Origin: Venturia oleaginea
Taxonomy: Eukaryota; Ascomycota; Dothideomycetes; Venturiales; Venturiaceae
Length of the DNA stretch: 64,000 nucleotides
Direction of reading: 5' to 3'
NCBI GenBank assembly: GCA_013176395.1
Contig: JABMLP010000024.1
Coordinates: forward strand, 124,001-188,000
The position numbers and the translations under genes were made by a program. The notes below the pieces were generated by a model that made no database searches, had not been told where the DNA came from, and saw nothing but the letters and a program-made list of their open reading frames with translations. Positions 56,881 through 64,000 of this stretch are shown piece by piece. How positions within the stretch are numbered: position 1 is the first letter of the stretch; every line of letters begins with the position of its first letter.

Positions 56881-57563
56881 ATACCCTTCTGGTTCTGGGT
56901 GCCAAGGTGTATTCCCACAACTTCAGATCTGTGGGTACTGCCAAGACCTGTGGGAACTGGGGGGATATCACGTGACTCATGCACGTACTATTCTCCTTTA
57001 TGACTGACCCCGTCGCACTAGTCTCATCCTGTGTGCTCGAAGGATTCCCCTCCATTATCAGTCCTAGCAATAACTTCTTGTTAGCTAACCATTCTTTGCG
57101 AGTCCTGCCTTCCTGCTCTTCAGCCTTGAGGTGATCTGTAAGGTCCTTTTACTCTTCTAATATATCCGGTCGGTAGCTACGACGCTAGCGGTCTACTCGT
57201 AGTACTACTACTACCGCTATTCTACGGATTATTCGATATCTTTTCTAGGATAATACGTCCTTACGGTTACGATAGTGATGTGTATAACTTTATCTGGATA
57301 ATATTGGGCGACTCAACGGCGTGAAGCGGTTTCTTCAGGTCTTGATTCATGGCTGTCTTATGCCTAGAGCAAGGAGAATAAGGATGGAAGGTTTTCCGAG
57401 CGTGGACTGAAAGTGATTACGACGAGTTTGGTCGTTATGATAAGTACTGACTATCGGAATCAAAGGCTTTCGTTCCTTGCAGCGGTGCTGGTGCCGTCGT
57501 ACCCCTAGAGTGTTGGTTTTTGTGATTTACGGTAGGCGTTCATCCCGGAGGCTATGGGCTACG
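56881..57563. other. Repeat-like sequence with unusual TA/CG texture
   Basis: Around 57160-57300 the sequence alternates CG and TA dinucleotides (GTAGCTACGACGCTAGCGG, then GTAGTACTACTACTACCGC) with a 7-bp inverted repeat TAGCGGT/ACCGCTA. This differs from both neighbours and suggests another decayed mobile element. No coding potential is seen. Confidence 0.35.
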
Positions 57564-57878
57564 ATGCGTACCCGTCGCCAAAACTCCAATCTTACCTGCC
57601 CACTGTGCAACGCTGAACCAGCAGTCCATCTACAAGACTCAAGGCACCAGACTTGTGACAAATGCTTCCATTATTATATACGATGCAACAAGAAGTATAT
57701 GTCTTCATCTAGTCATTATATCCTTTATATCAATCCAGTACCAAATCCAAATTACCCACCCATTACTACACAAAAAGGAAAACGAGAGCGCAATTTACTA
57801 GGCCGGGTATCAAAAAGGATGCAAATCACACCACTGCCAGTAGTATGTCGAAGGGTCCACCACTCACCACTCGCCTAA
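57564..57878 (+). CDS. Small Cys-rich protein, possible zinc ribbon
   Basis: An open frame from ATG 57564 encodes 104 aa, family not recognised. Near the N-terminus are two CxxC pairs separated by about 17 residues, TCPLCNAEPAVHLQDSRHQT then CDKCFHYYIRCNKKYM, the layout of a small zinc ribbon. The rest is Asn/Pro-rich and then basic (KGKRERNLLGRVSKRMQ). It sits next to repeat-derived DNA. It could be a short orphan gene, a fragment of a transposon protein or a chance frame. Confidence 0.35.
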   Translation: MRTRRQNSNLTCPLCNAEPAVHLQDSRHQTCDKCFHYYIRCNKKYMSSSSHYILYINPVPNPNYPPITTQKGKRERNLLGRVSKRMQITPLPVVCRRVHHSPLA

Positions 57879-57951
57879 AAGCGCCATCTTCAAACTTGCA
57901 AACAACCAAGGTGCCTAGAAACGGCCCGTTTGTAGATCGAACGTCTGCCAC

Positions 57952-59488
57952 CTATTCCTCATCGTCAGGTAAGACAAGTGAAGAAACGTAAGATTCAAAC
58001 GGCGTCCCCCGACTCTTCCTCTTCGTGTGCCCACGGGAATCAACCACCTCCGTGTAAAACTCTGGTTCAAAACTGACACTCGCCCACGCGTGAAACAGTT
58101 TTCGCCAATAACAGGCTTGCGCCGCAGGAGTCAAATACCGGTCTCGGAACGTGGAGACGCTATTATGGGCGATTCTTTGTGCATCAGAATCATGGCTGAG
58201 GAGATAATTCATCTTATCATCTAGATCTGAGAAATCGCGTTCGACTCGGACAGTGTTTTGATGGGGGCCGGAGGGGATGAAGAGGTGCGTGTGTGGTTCG
58301 ATCCATTCTGGGGTGTGGACTATGGAGACGGAGGCGCAGTTGAGGAGGTATTTGCCGCGACCGCTGTAGGTGTGGCCTAGTGGAGTGTTTGTCAGTTGCT
58401 GGTAGCTTCATCAGCGTCGAGATAGCCACTCACCTTCGGTATGAATAACATATTGGTAATCGCAATGCTCCGCCATGTTGAGACTCAGCTCTGCCATGCC
58501 GGGGGCTAAAGTTGTCCGGTTCGCCCAGAGTATCTCCTGAACGTCGGACCACGATTTGCCTTCCGACTCGTTCAACAAGGATTTACGAAGCTCGTTTGTT
58601 GAGGTTGCACCACGCCATACTGCCTTTGGAACCTTCTTCTGCCATTCCTCCTCGTTCTCGCGTATCTCTCTTCGAACTTGTGTGTAATCGCCCACCACAT
58701 CTAACGGCCATGACCAGTATCCGAAGTCGGGCATAACCCACTTCTCATCGTCGGTAGAGTGTCTGGTAAGTACCCACAGAGGCCATTCGCCCGCCTTGTC
58801 ACCGGGCCAATCACCAAGGCCTATGGAAAATTCAATATTCGGAAGAGGTCCCGCAAAAGCTACGATAGCGCGGTGGATGGAATATAAAAGCGCAAGGCCA
58901 CGAGGGAAATCATATCCATGGTCAGCCCATTTCGCGTCGATAACATATAGCTAGAATTAAATGTATTAGCTTTGACGTATACTGCTTGTGACACAACATG
59001 CTCACCTGTCTATCGTATATCATGAGCCGCATAATCTCCCCCTCTGTACGCCATTGAATATCTACATCCTCTTCCTTGACACGTCCTAGACCGTATCCCT
59101 TCCGGAAGGCCACCGCTCGGTCAATCTCCTTGTAAAAATCGGGAAATGCAGCGTCACATTGAGCTTCGCTGAGGCCATATTGTCTTTCGTCCCGCTTCGT
59201 GTCAAATGTCCATCCTTCTGGAAGTGCTTCTGGAGTCTGAATAGGAAACTGGGGTGTAGAAGATCCAGAAGATGTATGCTTTGGTTCCCAAACGCGATGT
59301 GCGGCCGAGGTGACTGGCTTTGAGAGCGGGCTGTAGGTTTGAGCTGGTTTGTGCGAGGGAAAGGTGTTGTCGAAATAGTCTGGATAGAAGAAAGAAGTGG
59401 TGAGGGCCAAGACGAGGAGTGGTACCGAGCAGCTGGCTACCAGAATGATGCCACGTCGGCGGCCCGAACCCAGCCAAAGCTTCATCAT
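57952..59488 (-). CDS. GT90/CAP10-family glycosyltransferase, type II membrane protein
   Basis: Probably a Golgi glycosyltransferase. Cryptococcus relatives of this family include a beta-1,2-xylosyltransferase; the substrate here is unknown. Exons on the minus strand are 59488-59006, 58950-58434 and 58376-57952, with introns of 55 nt (GTGAGC..TTCTAG) and 57 nt (GTGAGT..CACTAG), giving 474 aa. Residues about 13-35 form a signal anchor (GIILVASCSVPLLVLALTTSFF), followed by a Pro/Ser-rich stem. The catalytic part has LYVIDAKWADHGYDFPRGLA, PDFGYWSWPLDVVG, PKAVWRGATSTNELRKSLL, and HCDYQYVIHTEGHTYSGRGK across the second splice. It ends with NSVSTFRDRYLTPAAQACYW, all typical of the CAP10 domain. Length and motif order are normal. 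Confidence 0.9.
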
Positions 59489-60704
59489 CTTGAAACCTCA
59501 GCAAAGACAGCGATGACAAGAAAAGTTATTGTTTGCTATGTCGAATTCATGTCCAACCAGCGACTAAAAGGGATGGAATTGGTAGAGATCTGTTGGTAGT
59601 AACGTAGCTAGTAGCGACCTCGTTTGACAATATTATGAGTAAAATAAGGCGGACTGAATTGCGTTGCACTGGCAGACAAGTTTGAGAAAAACTGGAGCCG
59701 AGCTTTGGGAAACTCACGGTCACACAGGGGGGCTTCCAGTAATATTCAGCCGTGGCCACTGTAGCACAAGTCCGAGTCGTTATCGATGGCCGTGTTTCGA
59801 TAGCAAGGAAATCCGTCTGTAGGATCATCATCCCAGCTGTTTCGAGCTATAGCAGTCAATTATTCCAAGATATACCATGGATACAATTGGGTCTTATCTG
59901 GCGTGGGCATTCGAGTCGGCCAATTAGGCATTTTACAGCTCGAGAGCAAGAGCAAGGGCGGATTTTGTCCATGGTCCGAGTGGCTAGTTCTACAGACGCA
60001 GCAGGATGTGGCGTGTATGCCCTCCAGTGGTGTGTATGCCCTCCAAGACGGAGGGCTCGCCTATGTCGAATATTAATACAATAGGGCATCGCTCGCTGAG
60101 AAGAGGTGGAGAGAAGGGAGGTCTGACTTCGACGAAAACCGTTTTACTGTTAGGATTGACCCCTTCCTTCTCCCGAACTAAAAATGTCCGTCCGATCTCC
60201 CTGCGTTAGTTTTGAAGCTTCGTCACGCCTCTTACGTAGTAGTCTAGTGCTTGGTAGACACTTGCATACGGGGCGTGAGAGGTACGTAGGCAACAACAAA
60301 CGGTCATAAGGGTGGACAGCGTAGTTGAGACACAAAGGAGCACGATACTCCAGACACAAGAGGAGACGGGAATAGGGTGAGTATATCTGACATGAAAGCC
60401 CTAGCTATAACTACAAGTATGTACGCATTGCGTAGGAGGGCCCTAAATAGGGCCAATTCTGAGTCTTGAACTACTTTGTACCGGAGACACCATCAATCAC
60501 ACGTACAACGTATCGAAGACCCATCCTCTTCAGGCATATAGCTGAGAGAGCAAAAGCCAGCCAAGACTACCAACTATTTCAATACATTTATTCCAGACAG
60601 TTATCCACGTTTGAACTCTCAAAGACACAATCATACCTCTCCGTGCCCTTCCGCATCTCCAATTCCTACTTTCCAACTTTTCGCCTGTTGGAATTTGCAG
60701 CGCT
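59489..60704. other. Intergenic, no gene supported
   Basis: A 1.2-kb region containing the GT90 promoter (left) and the 3' flank of the gene at 60705. A GTGTATGCCCTCCA sequence is directly repeated at about 60012 and 60031. No coding or RNA gene was identified. Confidence 0.4.
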
Positions 60705-63066
60705 TCAGCCAAGAGATGTGCGCACTCGGCTCCTCAAATCATAGGTCGACAACTCGGCATCAGGATTGGTCAACTTCTTCCTCGATGACTTGAAAGGAGA
60801 CCTGCTTCTCGCTCTCGAACCGGCCTTGCTCAATCGTCTCAACATTCCTCCAGGTGACTGTCGTATCTGTTGAAGGGCGTCTTGCAGACCAGATTGCTCC
60901 CGCTTCAGCTTTGGATCCTGACCCTGACCCTGACTCTGACCTTGGCCCTGATTGTTCTGCATCGCCTCTTGCATCTGAACATCTTCCCACCGTATTCTCT
61001 CGCGAGACTCAGCTTGTTGAAGTGCTTCCTGGAAGTGAGAATGCTCTTGCTGCGCTCTCTCACGAGCATGTACTTGTTGAAGCGTGTCCTGTAGCTGAGA
61101 CTGTTCTCGCTGCAATCTCCCTTGGGCATGTACCTGCTGTAATGACTCTTGGAGCTGAGAATTTTCTCTCTTCAACTTTTCGTTCTCATTCCGCATCTCT
61201 CTCTCGCGGAGCTCCCTCACACGTGCGGCCTGTGCTGCAGCGGCAATCTGCTCAGGAGACTTGGGTGGCAAGAATGGCGGTGGCGGCAGGTACTCATCAT
61301 TGCCATGGAATGGTAATCGACGACTTGACGGGCTGTCCGTGATTGACTGACCCTTGATGGCGGGAGAAGGACTAGAGGGAGGAACTGATTGCGAGTACTT
61401 GGAGCTTGGAGTCGTGTTGGAATATGCTTTGCGAGAGGCAGTCGAGTACGTCTCGCGAGAGTATCGGCTGCCGAGAGAAGAAACACCAAAGCGTGAGTCA
61501 TTGGAGTGAGATGTTCTGCTCATCGGTGAGACGGGCGACGAGGGAGACGATCTATCAGAAAATAGAACTCTACCCACTGGAGAGACAGGCGGCGTGAAGA
61601 TTGTAGCATTGGTACGAACTGCTTGGGGGCGATGGGTACCTGAAGGCACCGCTTGTGCCGACCAATTCTGGGTCTTCACAGCTGTCGCAGGGGTTCCTGC
61701 GCTGTTTGCGGCCCTCGGAGGCAAAGGTGGAGCGAGAGTGAAAGCAGGCATTAGCGACGTGGTTCTCGGCGGTGGCTGTACCGTTGTGGTCGAGACCTGA
61801 ATCTGCTCATGAGCGTCTTCTTCCGAAGACGAACCTGCTCGCACCATCTCCTGCTCGATGTGATTATCCTCATCCTGCTTCAGATTGATCCAGGAATCTC
61901 TCCAAGACGAGACTTTGCTGCGCGGCTCTTCGGATTTCTTGGGTGGCGCCTCAGTAGGAAAAGAAGGTACCTGGCAAAGTCGTGTACGCCTGTCAATCTT
62001 ATCAAGCAGCTCAGGAATTGGCACTTTGCTGACATCAACCAGGTGCTGTTGAAACATGCCTTTTATCGGTGTCGCGTCTAATTGGCTGCCATCGTCGTCG
62101 GACATTCTTGGTACCAACGGATGAGCTTTCAAATGCTGGTACTTCCTCTTGTTGATCGCGGTAACAAGAACTCGTACAATGTCTGGGTGGAGCATCTTGA
62201 ACCAGAGAGCTCGAATCATGTTTCTGAAGTTGTGTACTGTGCATGGTAATCGAGGAGCCTGAACAGGCTTACTCTTGCGAGGCTTCTCCTCGTAGAGCAG
62301 AGTATCCATCGCGATGAAGCCAGATGCGAATCGTGTCTGGAGATCGACGTAAAGACCACGTGCCTTGCAGGCGAGAAGGTAGTAGAGATCCTCGAATTCT
62401 GGCAGCCCAAGGTCTTGTTCTGCGCGGGCGTTGCGGTCATAATTCGCAACATCGATGCCTCTTCCGACAGCGTGGATTCCAAGTCCTATCAGCGATTCGT
62501 TGGCCATATGTCTGCTCTTCTCATCGAAACTATGAAGAAGCTTTTTCAATGAGAGGTGAGGACTCCTTGTATTGTACTTTCCAGATGCTGGCTTTCCTCT
62601 CATGACGATCGAGATCTTGTGCGAATTCAACGAATTTATCTCTGATAATGCGAGGTTCGACTTCGACAAGTTTGTTGCGGTAAAATTCCTGGAAGCCATG
62701 TGTAGTCTCGAAAGCTTGAAGATCAGGCAAGTGCTTTTGGACGGTAGGCGAGCTGATTGCGTGTTGCAACCTCATTGTGTATTCCTCTCCGCTTCGAACT
62801 GAGCGCCGGTTTGTATCGATTGATGGAGGTTGGTTTCGTGGGTTCAAAGCTTCAGCCTCGTTGCTCAAGCATGGTCGTCTTGTAGTTTCAATTGGTGGTG
62901 GTCGGCGTCGTCCTTTCAACATAGACTCCTGTTCAGTCTGACGTATCTGTCTCATCGTATCGAGGGGAGGAGGTTGATTTCGCAAGTTCACTGTAGATTT
63001 CGATGGTGGAGAAGATCGTATAGTCAGCGACGAGACGTCAGGAAGTCTGGTAGTATTGGGCTCCAT
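60705..63066 (-). CDS. Large disordered protein with C-terminal coiled coil, unknown function
   Basis: Exons on the minus strand are 63066-62578 and 62516-60705, giving 766 aa. The 61-nt intron (GTACAA..GATGAGAAG) is inferred because the two long frames differ by one base. It joins ..KASIWK to SRHMANESLIGLGIHAVGRG. The acceptor AAG is unusual, so the junction is less certain than the frames. The N-terminal ~80 residues are Pro/Arg-rich. Residues ~90-330 look folded: FVEFAQDLDRHERKASIWK, FEDLYYLLACKARGLYVDLQ, then HNFRNMIRALWFKMLHPDIV. A Ser/Pro-rich region with many SP sites follows. Then comes a Gln/Glu coiled coil with repeats of a QREQSQLQDTLQQVHARE kind, and a basic tail (RSRSPFKSSRKK). 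No known domain was recognised. Confidence 0.6.
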
Positions 63067-64000
63067 TGTAGGTGCACAATATGACTCTCGTCCCTATTGT
63101 CGCTCGCGACTGTTATTGTCAATAGTGACAAACAATAGATGATTATTGTGCCACAGGCTCTCTTGGTGACTGTGGAGGAATTAGGTGATGTAGATTGTTG
63201 TAAGTCTATGATAGAAGCGAATGCATGCCAATTGCTTATACCATGAAATGATGCTGTTGTTTGGAGGATCTTGAGATGAAGAGAAGTTGAGTTGAAGATG
63301 TTTAGCTTTCAGTTAGCTGTTGTTATTGTTTACCTCCTCATCTCAACACTTGATTCAGTATATTCAAAATTCCCGAAGTCCTCAAGCCTGTTGTTACCAC
63401 ACTTCGAAGACATCTCCAAAGCCTTTCAAGTTCAGTATGTAACATCTAGCTTGATTGCGCATGCTCTTTCGCCCCTAGCCTGATGCATATATATCCCACC
63501 TATGGCGCGGGAGATCCAAGTTGTGGTGTTGCTTTTTGGTGTCCTCCCACCCCTAGGACGAGTCATCAATCCAACCGTCGATGCACACTTTCATCTCTTC
63601 TCTTTTGTGGTTCAGGTTATCTTTCCATGCTCCAGAAACCTTCCATTCTTAGTAACAAGACTCGATGGTTACTTACTCTCCCAACCTCCAGGCTTGGCTG
63701 CTTTCATACAGGCTAAGTTCCTTACCCGGACCTCAGCTCATACACACTATGGAAATCCAAGATTACATACCATCAGCCCAATCACTAGCACCATCAAAAC
63801 CAGCACAACTCCCTCCAGATCGAATCATCGAGGAGCAACTTACCAAGCCAATAAACAAATAAAATTACCCAGGAAAGTAGATTCCCTACCATAAACGTCC
63901 ATTCAACACCATCTCCAAAAACCTAGCCACGATATTAAGTTTCCCAACCATATATCTCTGTACCATCGTCTCCACGAGAGCCACCACTACCACAATCCCA
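63067..64000. other. Promoter side of the 60.7-63.1 kb gene and window end
   Basis: A 934-bp stretch with the promoter of the minus-strand gene at its left. An imperfect inverted ACTATTGTC/GACAATAG-type sequence occurs near 63090-63140. Short plus-strand frames at 63292-63894 lack recognisable features and could belong to an untranslated region of a gene beyond the window. Confidence 0.35.

Overview
This is genomic DNA of a filamentous ascomycete (Pezizomycotina). The genes are interrupted by short spliceosomal introns, mostly 46-84 nt, with GT..AG ends and occasional TACTAAC-type branch points. The protein families are fungal: L-arabinitol 4-dehydrogenase, a TmpA-like membrane reductase, a DUF6536 membrane protein, a GT90/CAP10 glycosyltransferase, fungal NmrA and protein-kinase-like families. 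A class such as Leotiomycetes is possible but cannot be fixed from the sequence alone. There is no operon organisation, and no tRNA, rRNA or CRISPR array was found.

Layout. 0.6-4.3 kb: an La RNA-binding protein (-) and mitochondrial ribosomal protein uS4m (+) leave a shared 0.47 kb promoter. 5.6-8.1 kb: two unrecognised genes, each cut by one in-frame stop. 8.4-11.4 kb: a long nucleolar G-patch protein resembling Tma23. 13.6-18.5 kb: an ADGF/ADA2-type adenosine deaminase and cytosolic lysyl-tRNA synthetase (both -). 18.7-20.6 kb: a kinase-like gene broken by a TAA, and an orphan gene. 21.2-25.3 kb: an NUP2-like FG nucleoporin with a C-terminal Ran-binding domain. 25.8-27.0 kb: L-arabinitol 4-dehydrogenase. 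27.9-28.9 kb: a RING-H2 ubiquitin ligase. 29.8-30.2 kb: a truncated arylamine N-acetyltransferase relic. 30.7-32.5 kb: an amidase. 33.5-39.0 kb: an AMP-dependent acyl-CoA ligase divergent from a TmpA-like membrane flavoreductase. 41.8-45.4 kb: an NmrA-like gene with one in-frame stop, a second stop-interrupted gene, and a coiled-coil orphan. 46.7-47.9 kb: NMN adenylyltransferase in seven exons, one only 20 nt. 49.1-49.8 kb: an orphan. 52.1-54.3 kb: a DUF6536 membrane protein. 54.3-57.6 kb: a repeat-rich stretch with a 5'-truncated LINE-like relic. 57.6-59.5 kb: a small Cys-rich orphan and a GT90 glycosyltransferase. 60.7-63.1 kb: a large disordered, coiled-coil protein.

Housekeeping genes (La, uS4m, G-patch protein, LysRS, NUP2, NMNAT) are intact and interleaved with accessory genes. 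The most unusual signal is that five accessory genes (5.7, 7.2, 18.7, 41.8 and 43.5 kb) each read continuously through exactly one in-frame stop. Each stop is one C-to-T change from a sense codon, and all three stop codons are represented. This fits recent or ongoing gene decay, or RIP-like/deamination mutation. For three of the genes, weak introns of a length divisible by 3 could alternatively remove the stop. The second notable point is the AMP-ligase/TmpA-like pair, a plausible two-gene redox/adenylation unit.

Exon coordinates were deduced by hand from splice signals, frame continuity and remembered family consensus. No alignment or search was run.
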